A stretch of 17,882 nucleotides of DNA. Origin: Lachnospiraceae bacterium. Its GTDB lineage: Bacteria > Bacillota > Clostridia > Lachnospirales > Lachnospiraceae. This document shows, in pieces, positions 6,251 to 13,183 of this stretch. The DNA lies in contig JAJQID010000240.1 in assembly GCA_021199405.1 (NCBI GenBank), positions 1-17,882 on the forward strand, in the 5' to 3' direction. The notes under the pieces were generated by a model that was not told the origin of the DNA, searched no databases, and worked only from the letters and a program-made list of their open reading frames with translations. The position numbers were made by a program, and so were the translations under genes. How positions within the stretch are numbered: the stretch's first letter is position 1; every line of letters starts with the position of its first letter.

Positions 6251-7168
6251 TTAATCAAGCACCTTCAGCAAATGTTCAAAATACTCCGGCAGGGGTGCAT
6301 TCACCTCAATATATTCCCCGCTGCGCGGGTGCACAAAACCCAGAGTCATGGCATGCAGACACTGTCCCTGCAGTTTAAATGGAGAGGTCCTGCCTGAGGC
6401 GTATACCTCATCTCCCAGCAAAGGGTGACCGATATTTGCCATGTGCACACGTATCTGGTGGGTGCGGCCGGTTTCCAGCTGACAGGTAAGCCAGGTATAT
6501 TTTTCAAAATGCTGCAGTACCTGGTAGTGGGTCACTGCTCTCTTGCCGTTTTTGTAATTCACTGCCATTTTCTTCCGGTCTGTGGGATGTCTGCCGATGG
6601 GGGCGTCCACTGTTCCCTTCTCCTCATCCATACGACCGTAGCAGATCGCGTGATAGACCCTGTGAATTGAATGCTCCTTTAACTGCGCAGCAATGACATT
6701 GTGAGCCATATCATTTTTACAGGCAATCAAAGCTCCTGTGGTGTCTCTGTCAATACGATGGACAATTCCGGGACGCATGACGCCGTTGATGCCGGAAAGC
6801 TCTTCCCCGCAGTGGTACATCAGGGCATTGACAAGGGTACCGCTGTAATAACCCGCCGCCGGATGCACTACCATCCCCTTTGGCTTGTTGACAACGATTA
6901 CATCCTGATCCTCATATAAAATGTCCAGAGGAATATTTTCCGCCAGAATCTCAGGCTGCACCGCATCAGGCAGATCAAAGTGAAGCTCATCGTCAGCGGA
7001 AAGTCTGAGTCCCGGCTTTGTCGCCGCCACTCCATTGACAGTGACGCCCCCCTCTCTGATTAATTTCTGAATAAAAGATCTGGACAGAGAATCGATCAGG
7101 CATAAAAGCGCCTTATCCAACCGTTCTCCGTCCAGTTCTTCTGAGATTTTAAAAATATAAGTTTTCAT
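6251..7168 (-). CDS. RluD-family 23S rRNA pseudouridine synthase
   Basis: Predicted to convert specific uridines to pseudouridine in large-subunit rRNA. The 305-residue protein has an N-terminal S4 RNA-binding domain (about residues 14-68, RLDKALLCLIDSLSRSFIQ) and a catalytic domain. The active-site motif HRIDRDTTG holds the catalytic aspartate at D140, and the family signature GRTHQIRVHM is present. The motif reads HRID-R rather than the HRLD-K of proteobacterial RluD, a usual variant in Clostridia. The start codon is fixed by an in-frame stop shortly upstream, but no good Shine-Dalgarno sequence precedes it. It follows lspA by 24 bases; this pairing is frequent in Firmicutes. The exact target uridine (RluD-like, YlyB-like) cannot be told from sequence alone. 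Confidence 0.93.
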   Translation of the reverse strand: MKTYIFKISEELDGERLDKALLCLIDSLSRSFIQKLIREGGVTVNGVAATKPGLRLSADDELHFDLPDAVQPEILAENIPLDILYEDQDVIVVNKPKGMVVHPAAGYYSGTLVNALMYHCGEELSGINGVMRPGIVHRIDRDTTGALIACKNDMAHNVIAAQLKEHSIHRVYHAICYGRMDEEKGTVDAPIGRHPTDRKKMAVNYKNGKRAVTHYQVLQHFEKYTWLTCQLETGRTHQIRVHMANIGHPLLGDEVYASGRTSPFKLQGQCLHAMTLGFVHPRSGEYIEVNAPLPEYFEHLLKVLD

Positions 7169-7192
7169 GCTTTTAGAGTTTCAAAGTAAAAG

Positions 7193-7729
7193 TTACTGTT
7201 CTTTTTCTGTCTCTTTCTCTGTCTTCTGTCCCGGAATAATGTAATCCAGGTCCGCACCGCTATAACGAAATAAAATCAGGATCATAAGAACAGCCGTTGA
7301 AACAGTGATATAACAGTCCGCCAGATTGAAAATCGGGAAATCAATGAGCCGGATATAAACAAAATCAATTACATATTTCAGAGTCAGTCTGTCTATGAAA
7401 TTTCCTGCTGCGCCGCTGCTCATGACTGTCAGTGTATAAATCAGAGGAAGATATCTGTCATCCTTCCTGAGCCGAAGTATTTCCAGAAGCACAAGAACCA
7501 GGAAAACAACTGTCAGAATGTAAAACAGCCACTGCATCCCCTGCATGGTTCCCCAGGCAGCGCCGGTGTTCTCCAGATAGCGAAGCTCCAGAACCCCCTC
7601 AATCAGTACGCGCGGATTTCCCTGCAATGTATTTGCCGCCCAGGTTTTTGAGACTCTGTCCAGAATAACGAGAACCATAAAAAGGGCTGCACAGCAGGCA
7701 ATCCAGCCTTTGGTCAACACTTTCTTCAT
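7193..7729 (-). CDS. lspA: Lipoprotein signal peptidase (signal peptidase II)
   Basis: Membrane aspartyl protease that removes the signal peptide of prolipoproteins after lipid attachment. The 178-residue protein has four hydrophobic segments (about residues 8-25, 66-86, 94-109 and 140-155) and the conserved blocks of the family: ENTGAAWG (53-60), GNFIDRL with catalytic D113, and FNLADCYI with catalytic D138. The C-terminal tail is charged (KTEKETEKEQ). Its ATG overlaps the aroB stop as TAATG, so the two are translationally coupled. A likely client in this window is the lipoprotein carboxypeptidase at 11824-12804. Confidence 0.97.
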   Translation of the reverse strand: MKKVLTKGWIACCAALFMVLVILDRVSKTWAANTLQGNPRVLIEGVLELRYLENTGAAWGTMQGMQWLFYILTVVFLVLVLLEILRLRKDDRYLPLIYTLTVMSSGAAGNFIDRLTLKYVIDFVYIRLIDFPIFNLADCYITVSTAVLMILILFRYSGADLDYIIPGQKTEKETEKEQ

Positions 7730-8838
7730 TACGCCTTCATATCCTCTTCGTCAAAACTGATTTCCTGGATGGCCTCCAGAATCTCCTCATCCGTCACGGT
7801 ACGGTCTATGAAGGCTTTTCCAATTCTCTTGAGGAGCACAAACTTAATACCGCCGGCTTCTCTCTTTTTGTCTGATCTGGTATAAGAAAGCACCTGCTGA
7901 GGGTCAATGTCGTCCACTGTGATCGGCAGATAGAAGGGTACAAACATATCCCTCACCTCATAATACTCCTCCGCGGTGATCAGCTCTTTCTTATAAGAAA
8001 TAAAGGCAGCGGCTACGCAGCCTAAGGCCACGCACTCCCCATGCAGCAGTTCAAAGCCCTTCGCTTTCTCAATGGCATGGCCAATGGTATGGCCAAAGTT
8101 TAACAGAGCCCTCTCCCCCTGTTCGTAAGGATCCTTCTCCACCACCAGCTTTTTGATGGTGCAGCTCTGATAAATCATATCCTCCAGCACAGTCTTATCC
8201 TTACCGCAGATCTCATACATGTTGTCAATAAGCCAGGTATAAAAGCCTTCATTTTTAATCAGGCCATGCTTCATGACCTCCGCAAAACCGCTGAAAAACT
8301 GCCGGCCGGGCAGGCTGTCCAGCGTGTCAACATTCATATATACCAGCACCGGCATCTTGAATGCGCCCACCATATTCTTGTAGCCGTCAAAGTCCACGCC
8401 GGTTTTGCCGCCGATGGAGGAGTCGCACTGCGCCAGCAGGGTGGTGGGAACCTGCACAAAGTCCACGCCCCGCAGATAAGTGGCTGCGATATAACCGGTT
8501 ACATCGCCGACCACACCGCCGCCAAGGGCCACCAGCAGGTCCTTTCTGTCAAATTCCTTTTCTATGAGAAATTTGTAGGCTTCCCGGACAGTGTCCAGAG
8601 TCTTATTCTCCTCCCCCGCAGGGAAAGCGTATACTGTCACATAACGGCACTGATTGTCCAGTAAATCCGCCAGCTGGCTGGCATACAGCGGAGCTACGTT
8701 GGTATCGGTAATAATGCAGACACGCCGCTCCTTTACTCCAAGCCTCTCCATTTCCGGTAATATTTCTTCAAAGCCCTGGGTGATTATAATCTCATAGCAG
8801 GGCTTTCTGTCCTTCAAAATTGGTAAGCGCTGTGCCAT
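7729..8838 (-). CDS. aroB: 3-dehydroquinate synthase
   Basis: Second enzyme of the shikimate pathway: converts DAHP to 3-dehydroquinate using NAD+ and a divalent metal. The 369-residue length is normal. The NAD-binding GGGVVGD is at 106-112, PTTLLAQCDSSIGGKTGVDF at about 131-150, and the metal ligands fit E187 (GFAEVMKHG), H250 (NFGHTIGH) and H266 (LLHGECVALG). AAGGAGA precedes the ATG. It stands apart from other aromatic genes and instead heads the aroB-lspA-rluD unit. It follows the strong sepF terminator by only 36 bases, and I could not see a convincing promoter in that space. Confidence 0.97.
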   Translation of the reverse strand: MAQRLPILKDRKPCYEIIITQGFEEILPEMERLGVKERRVCIITDTNVAPLYASQLADLLDNQCRYVTVYAFPAGEENKTLDTVREAYKFLIEKEFDRKDLLVALGGGVVGDVTGYIAATYLRGVDFVQVPTTLLAQCDSSIGGKTGVDFDGYKNMVGAFKMPVLVYMNVDTLDSLPGRQFFSGFAEVMKHGLIKNEGFYTWLIDNMYEICGKDKTVLEDMIYQSCTIKKLVVEKDPYEQGERALLNFGHTIGHAIEKAKGFELLHGECVALGCVAAAFISYKKELITAEEYYEVRDMFVPFYLPITVDDIDPQQVLSYTRSDKKREAGGIKFVLLKRIGKAFIDRTVTDEEILEAIQEISFDEEDMKA

Positions 8839-8874
8839 ACATCTCTCCTTTTTGTTTTCATATACTTTAACCAG

Positions 8875-8907
8875 AAAAAAGCTTCCCCGGACCTGATCTG
8901 GGGAAGC
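8875..8907 (-). terminator. Strong intrinsic terminator after sepF
   Basis: GCTTCCCC (8907-8900) pairs perfectly with GGGGAAGC (8888-8881) around an 11-base loop and is followed by six T (8880-8875). This is a classical intrinsic terminator 13 bases after the sepF stop codon; it separates sepF from aroB. Confidence 0.9.
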
Positions 8908-8920
8908 CCTTAATCAAATA

Positions 8921-9436
8921 TCAGTATGTATCTTCCTGCGAATTCTGTCCGAAGACCTCAAGGAAATCTCCGGAAATCTCTACCGATGCGGGAGTCACGA
9001 TGAAAATGCGCTGAGAAATCTTCTGCAGATTGCCGTCCATGGCATAGCAGCTTCCGGAGGTAAAGTCCAGAATTCTCTGAGCTGACATCTCATCAATATC
9101 CTCAAGATTGAGGACCACGGTGCGGTTTTGCAGCAAAGTATCTGTGATATCACGGGTTTCATCTACTTTTGTGGGTTTAATTACACAAACTTCCATGCCG
9201 CCTCCTATATTGACATTACGTTTTTGTCTCATGGGTACAGGTTTGCTGGCCCTTCTCACTGCCCGGGGCGCTGCCTCCGGCTCAGGTCCTGGTACTACCC
9301 TGATATTGCTGACCGGGGATTCCGTCGGTTCCTGATCATCCACTTCATCCGGGATATCGTCATAATCGTCAAAATCCTGATCATCGTTCTCATTGCCTAT
9401 GGTAATAAATTTTACAAGATTATCCACTACACTCAT
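8921..9436 (-). CDS. sepF: Cell division protein SepF
   Basis: SepF binds FtsZ and, through an N-terminal amphipathic helix, the membrane, and shapes the division septum in Gram-positive bacteria. From the start chosen here the protein has 171 residues. The helix MSVVDNLVKFITIG comes first, then an acidic linker (about 16-58), a short basic stretch (61-73) and the SepF core (about 81-157, with EVCVIKPTK, VVLNLEDID, QRILDFTSGS and FIVTPASVEISG). An upstream in-frame ATG at 9541 is rejected. The promoter lies over it, SepF proteins begin with the membrane helix, and GAGGAG precedes the ATG at 9436. The gene is monocistronic, with its own promoter and a strong terminator. Confidence 0.95.
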   Translation of the reverse strand: MSVVDNLVKFITIGNENDDQDFDDYDDIPDEVDDQEPTESPVSNIRVVPGPEPEAAPRAVRRASKPVPMRQKRNVNIGGGMEVCVIKPTKVDETRDITDTLLQNRTVVLNLEDIDEMSAQRILDFTSGSCYAMDGNLQKISQRIFIVTPASVEISGDFLEVFGQNSQEDTY

Positions 9437-9472
9437 GGGAATGCTCCTCGCCAACACACCGGCCTGTTCTAT

Positions 9473-9488
9473 GACGGACCAATCCGTC
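9473..9488 (-). promoter_or_regulatory. Hairpin in the sepF leader
   Basis: GACGGA-TTGG-TCCGTC is a perfect 6-base-pair stem with a 4-base loop in the roughly 70-base untranslated leader of sepF. It lies about 37 bases before the start codon and leaves the ribosome-binding site free. The role is unknown. Confidence 0.4.
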
Positions 9489-9512
9489 GCGCCCGCATGT
9501 TGCATTGATTTT

Positions 9513-9541
9513 ATTATCGTCTTTTTTGTGTTGGATGTCAA
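9513..9541 (-). promoter_or_regulatory. Near-consensus promoter of sepF
   Basis: TTGACA (9541-9536), a 17-base spacer and GATAAT (9518-9513). A second TTGAC just upstream makes a tandem TTGACGGTTGACA. Transcription should start near 9506, downstream of the rejected ATG at 9541. The remaining bases of the 230-base gap (9542-9666) hold no gene. Confidence 0.85.
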
Positions 9542-9666
9542 CCGTCAATTCTCTTTTCAGATACAAAAAGTTTACAAACGATGACATCATTTTCAGGTGG
9601 CCTTTATTTACATGATTGCATATCCGACAGTCCGGTTATATCTTCCGGATCAGCCGAAAAGCGTCG

Positions 9667-11070
9667 CTATTCGTAGATAAAATCATTTTCATCCACGGCG
9701 CTTGCATTCAGCACAATATAGTCATAAACGCTCAGCCCGTAGGTGGTGTTGGACTGAACAATGGCATACAGCTCATTTTCCTCCAGAATCGTGATCTGGC
9801 GGAATTCCGCGTAGCCCTTATTGATATTATATACTCCGGTCAGAGTTCCTGTACTCTGTACGGAATAGACATCTGAGCTGTCCAGCTTATAAATTCGCGT
9901 GCCCAGCCCTATGGAGGCATCGTCAAGATAATAATAATTCTCCTTCAGAGAATAAGGTTCCACCTCAGTTCTTGTGACCGTCAGCCCCTCCTCCCCGTAT
10001 GTCTCAATGAGGATGTAATAGGCGTCCTCCTCCTCCACATAGCTTACATATTCCTCCGGCACGAGATAGAAGGACTTTTCAACAATGGAGGAAATGGGAA
10101 TCTTCAGCCCGGTGTCATCATCAGTGACGATCTCAATCTCCAGAAAACGGTCTGAGGAGAAATTTACACTGCCGCTTTGAAAGGAAAGAACAAGGAGTGT
10201 TTCCCCCAGACTGTTGGTGGTAGTTGATACATCTGCCCATAACAGGAGATCATTTTTCAGAAAGCGAACCTGTACAACCTCCTCTGAAAGATAATATTCT
10301 ATATTTTCCTCATCGGCGCCCACTATCACTATATCCCAGTATTCTGAGGGAAGAAGCTTGTATACAGCCTCGCCTTCCGCCACCAGAGAATTGCTGACGA
10401 GCTCTGTGCGGGAGTATGTGGAAGAATCGATCAGTGAGGATGTGACCTCCTCCGCAGACAGATCCTCCAGACCATCAATCCAGTAGGCCACAATGCCGGT
10501 ATCGGAGGCGTAATTGTATTCAATCATACTGCTGGTGCTGCTGTAAAGGGAGTCAATATTTTCCAGAAGGAGGTTGTTGACAAGCTTGTCTGTTTTTGAA
10601 GTCAGCGTTGTATGGAGCTCATATACGGAGGAAAAGCTGTCATCGCTGTATTTTTCGAGAAAACTGTCGATCAGATAGCGGAATTCCTCCTTATCGCTGT
10701 CAGAAAGAGAATTCTCGTCCGCACTCAGAAGATCCGTGTAGTCCTTGATGGTACCGCTGGAATCCAGGGTGTAGACCAGATTTCCCACAGCGACCCGATC
10801 CTTCTCCGCCGTAAAATAATTGACATAACCAGCGCCGGTGCTGTATACGATATTCTCCTCGCGAACAATAACGCCGGTGTAGCGGGTATCCTCCACCAGC
10901 GTTCCCTCGCGGACCTGATAGCTCTGAATCTGCTCTCTGGAAAGATAAGTAGCCACACAGACCATCACGTAGATAAAGACAACTGCCAGAATGATAACGC
11001 CGATATTCAGTTTTGACTGTTTCGGAAAAGAGACCACATTGTCTCTTCTGCCTGCGTTTCCAGCAGCCAC
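9667..11070 (-). CDS. HlyD-like membrane-anchored protein
   Basis: A 467-residue protein resembling the periplasmic-adaptor (membrane fusion) family. A short cytoplasmic N-terminus with basic residues is followed by one transmembrane helix (about residues 22-42) and an outer part. A lipoyl/barrel-like segment (about 63-103, TGVIVREENIVYSTGAGYVNY) precedes a helical, Ser/Glu/Asp-rich stretch (about 110-240) and beta-rich C-terminal domains. The outer portion is strikingly acidic and tyrosine-rich. The chosen start is GTG, four bases after GGAGG, a short spacing; V12 (GTG) is an alternative start. No ABC transporter or outer-membrane partner is adjacent, so efflux is not supported. Its place beside sepF suggests an envelope or division role, which is inference. 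Confidence 0.75.
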   Translation of the reverse strand: MAAGNAGRRDNVVSFPKQSKLNIGVIILAVVFIYVMVCVATYLSREQIQSYQVREGTLVEDTRYTGVIVREENIVYSTGAGYVNYFTAEKDRVAVGNLVYTLDSSGTIKDYTDLLSADENSLSDSDKEEFRYLIDSFLEKYSDDSFSSVYELHTTLTSKTDKLVNNLLLENIDSLYSSTSSMIEYNYASDTGIVAYWIDGLEDLSAEEVTSSLIDSSTYSRTELVSNSLVAEGEAVYKLLPSEYWDIVIVGADEENIEYYLSEEVVQVRFLKNDLLLWADVSTTTNSLGETLLVLSFQSGSVNFSSDRFLEIEIVTDDDTGLKIPISSIVEKSFYLVPEEYVSYVEEEDAYYILIETYGEEGLTVTRTEVEPYSLKENYYYLDDASIGLGTRIYKLDSSDVYSVQSTGTLTGVYNINKGYAEFRQITILEENELYAIVQSNTTYGLSVYDYIVLNASAVDENDFIYE

Positions 11071-11083
11071 ATCCCCTCCAAAA

Positions 11084-11182
11084 TCATTTATTCACAGCCG
11101 CTTCCTCTACATGCGCAAAAGCATCCGCTGCGGCTTTGCCGCTCATTTTTTTGCTTATGCGGGGGAAGTGACAGATTCTCAT
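11084..11182 (-). other. Structured spacer with a 32-codon open frame
   Basis: Between the P-loop gene's terminator and the HlyD-like gene, the minus strand reads ATG to TGA for 32 codons, ending KAAADAFAHVEEAAVNK. No ribosome-binding site precedes it. The same stretch folds: GCGGC/GCCGC (11142-11130) nested in GCAAAA/TTTTGC (11154-11115). It could be a leader peptide, a dispersed intergenic repeat or chance. It is listed because it fills most of a 184-base gap. Confidence 0.25.
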
Positions 11183-11191
11183 TTTAAGTAC

Positions 11192-11220
11192 AAAATAGAG
11201 AATGTGCCGAAGCACATTCT
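11192..11220 (-). terminator. UUCG-hairpin terminator after the small P-loop gene
   Basis: AGAATGTGC and GCACATTCT form a perfect 9-base-pair stem closed by the very stable loop TTCG, followed by CTATTTTG on the minus strand. It lies 34 bases after the stop at 11255. The U-tract is interrupted, so some readthrough into the HlyD-like gene is possible. Confidence 0.7.
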
Positions 11221-11254
11221 CCGCATGTATTACTTTTATGATTCATCCGGTGTC

Positions 11255-11674
11255 CTATACGGCAATCTCAATATCAGATTTCAGAGCCTCAGGAATATCA
11301 GCACCATCCATAGAAATACTGATCGTGAAATCCACATGGAATTTCTCACTGAGCATCTTGATCTTCTGTATGGCGGGAGTGATATCCTGTCCTTCCAGCT
11401 TTGCAATCTTTAAAAAGCTGTCAAGATATGCCGCCTGCAGATCATGATCCTGTGAGATAATACCCGCCAGAAAGCCGATGAATTCGTCCGCGTCGCTGAT
11501 CATGTAATCCGTCACATTGATCAGGCGGATCTTATTATTTAATTCATACATATGCTTGGTGCTCTTGTCAAGATAGACAATGTTGCCTTCCACCGTCTTG
11601 ATATGGCTATTAACCTTATCCAGTAATTCCTTTGTCTTGCCCTTGCCCTTGTCGCCAACGATTAACTGAACCAT
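11255..11674 (-). CDS. Small conserved P-loop protein of unknown function
   Basis: A 139-residue soluble protein with a Walker A motif at its start, GDKGKGKT (7-14), followed by the strand GNIVYLDKS (30-38). A possible Walker B-like strand is AAYLDSFLKI with D85, and the protein ends in the beta-rich DFTISISMDGADIPEAL (115-131). The domain is far smaller than a full ATPase. I recognise similar small P-loop proteins in Clostridia, usually called hypothetical or ATP-binding; no function is known to me. AGGAGG stands seven bases before the ATG. It has its own promoter and a UUCG terminator, so it is a single-gene unit between the carboxypeptidase and the HlyD-like gene. Confidence 0.85.
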   Translation of the reverse strand: MVQLIVGDKGKGKTKELLDKVNSHIKTVEGNIVYLDKSTKHMYELNNKIRLINVTDYMISDADEFIGFLAGIISQDHDLQAAYLDSFLKIAKLEGQDITPAIQKIKMLSEKFHVDFTISISMDGADIPEALKSDIEIAV

Positions 11675-11754
11675 ATGTAGTCCTCCTAAAAAGTGAAATG
11701 TACATCATTCATCAGACAGAGAAGCCTGTCCGTTCCGAACGATCCGTTACAGGT

Positions 11755-11783
11755 ATTATAGTAAATCTGCCCTCAAAAATCAA
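11755..11783 (-). promoter_or_regulatory. Promoter of the small P-loop gene
   Basis: TTGATT (11783-11778), a 17-base spacer and a perfect TATAAT (11760-11755). The leader of about 75 bases can form CCTGT/ACAGG with a small inner stem. Just upstream, the 10-mer GCTCTTAATT is directly repeated (11807-11816 and 11820-11829), the second copy covering the carboxypeptidase stop. Confidence 0.8.
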
Positions 11784-11823
11784 CCACTTTCACAAATTCT
11801 TTGGCAGCTCTTAATTGACGCTC

Positions 11824-12804
11824 TTAATTTACCAGCTCCAGCATCAGCTTCATCTGTCCGTATACATCATCTCTGGACGAGCTGTTCAATATAATGGCAA
11901 TATAAGGATTTCCATTGACATCCTTAGCATAAAGTGCAAGGCACTGTCCCGCCTCGTTTGTGTAGCCGGTCTTGCCTCCCAGGATGGTAATATTCTCCGG
12001 TGCCTCATACAGCTGCTTAAAAAAAGCGTTGGTGGTATTGACACTGATGGTCTTTGCCGTGCCGCTGGCATCATAATAAGTCGTACTGTAGCTGGACTGG
12101 CTGATGATCTGGGTGATCGCCTCATACTTTACAGCCTCCTGAAAAATCAGATACAGATCATAAACCGTAGTGTAATGATCATCATCATGAAGGCCGTGTG
12201 CATTGGTAAAATGTGTGTTAGTAGCACCTAACGCATTTGCCTCCTCATTCATCAGCTCAATAAACTCATCAATGCTTCCGCCAATATTCTCCGCAATCAG
12301 ATTGGCCACATCATTGGCTGAGTAAATCAGCAGAATATTGAGGGCCTGTTCCAGAGTCATGGTATCGCCCGCTTTCAACCCTGCCAGCTGAGCTCCGCTC
12401 TCTGTGATGGTCACGGAGCTGGAGGCAGTCAGCGTCTGGTCAAGACTTCCGTATTTAACAGCCACCAGAGCCGTCATCAGCTTGGTCAGGCTGGCCATAT
12501 ACAGCTGGGCATGCATATTGAATGCGTAGACGACCTCATTGTTGGTCAGATCAAAAAGTCCCGCCGCGGAAGCGTTCTCAATCTCAAAGCCATCGTATGC
12601 CACACTGGTCTCGCCGACGGCCAGATTGGCCGCAAAGGAGGTGGCTCTCTCCTGTGTGGAAATTGTGATTAATTCATAACTGTTATTGCCCGCCTGCTCT
12701 TCATAGGTTGCCTGCAGAGTAGTGCCGCAGCCTGATAAAAAGCCGACAGTCAGCACTGTGACCATCAGAAAGGCAAGCGTCCTTTTTCTACCTGTATGCT
12801 TCAC
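11824..12804 (-). CDS. D-alanyl-D-alanine carboxypeptidase, lipoprotein form
   Basis: Penicillin-binding serine enzyme that removes the terminal D-Ala of peptidoglycan stem peptides. All three active-site motifs are present in the 326-residue protein: SLTK with nucleophile S105 and K108, SAN at 162-164, and KTG at 278-280. The N-terminus is a lipoprotein signal peptide (basic KHTGRKR, hydrophobic core, lipobox LSGC with C26), so the enzyme is lipid-anchored outside the membrane. It lacks the C-terminal anchor domain of DacA-type enzymes. The start is GTG and overlaps the end of mgsA by 17 bases; AGAGGAG lies about 12 bases upstream inside mgsA. It is the last gene of the mrdA-minDE-rodA-mgsA operon. 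No clear terminator is visible after it. Confidence 0.93.
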   Translation of the reverse strand: MKHTGRKRTLAFLMVTVLTVGFLSGCGTTLQATYEEQAGNNSYELITISTQERATSFAANLAVGETSVAYDGFEIENASAAGLFDLTNNEVVYAFNMHAQLYMASLTKLMTALVAVKYGSLDQTLTASSSVTITESGAQLAGLKAGDTMTLEQALNILLIYSANDVANLIAENIGGSIDEFIELMNEEANALGATNTHFTNAHGLHDDDHYTTVYDLYLIFQEAVKYEAITQIISQSSYSTTYYDASGTAKTISVNTTNAFFKQLYEAPENITILGGKTGYTNEAGQCLALYAKDVNGNPYIAIILNSSSRDDVYGQMKLMLELVN

Positions 12805-13183
12805 GCCAGTCCAAATCTCCTCTGTCCATTGCCCGGATCATGATCTCCGCACTCGCCAGATTGGTGGCAAGCGGAATATTGTGCATATCGCAGAGCCGGA
12901 TGGTGTTGTCCACATTAGGCTCATGAGACTTCGGAGACAACGGATCCCGCAGGAAAATCACAAGATCAATCTGATTCTGCTCAATCTGAGCGCAGATCTG
13001 CTGCTCTCCTCCAAGATGTCCGGCCAATAATTTATGAATAGAAAGATTCGTCACCTCTTCAATCAGTCGTCCGGTGGTTCCTGTCGCGTACAGCTCATGC
13101 TTGGAAAGCAGAACCCGGTACGCGATGCAAAAATTCTGCATCAGCTTCTTCTTGTTGTCATGTGCGATTAGTGCGATGTTCAT
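12788..13183 (-). CDS. mgsA: Methylglyoxal synthase with altered catalytic residues
   Basis: Methylglyoxal synthase converts dihydroxyacetone phosphate to methylglyoxal and phosphate, a bypass of lower glycolysis. The 131-residue protein has the family blocks LIAHD (H8, D9), LYATGTTG (31-38), IFLRDPL (D80), SHEP (H87) and NIPLATN. Two positions differ from the E. coli enzyme: its catalytic base Asp71 (GGDQQ) is Glu here (E60, codon GAG), and its Asp101 is Asn here (N90, codon AAT). Both codons were checked in the DNA. Activity may therefore be changed, although the fold and phosphate-binding blocks remain. It overlaps rodA as ATGA and the following carboxypeptidase by 17 bases, so all three are co-translated. 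Confidence 0.93.
   Translation of the reverse strand: MNIALIAHDNKKKLMQNFCIAYRVLLSKHELYATGTTGRLIEEVTNLSIHKLLAGHLGGEQQICAQIEQNQIDLVIFLRDPLSPKSHEPNVDNTIRLCDMHNIPLATNLASAEIMIRAMDRGDLDWREAYR

Noticed and set aside
8839..8874. Promoter for aroB
   Set aside because: A TATATG-like -10 can be seen, but the matching -35 position falls in the sepF terminator stem and does not resemble consensus.
9601..9666. Terminator after the HlyD-like gene
   Set aside because: TCCGG/CCGGA can pair, but the stem is only five base pairs and has no T-run.
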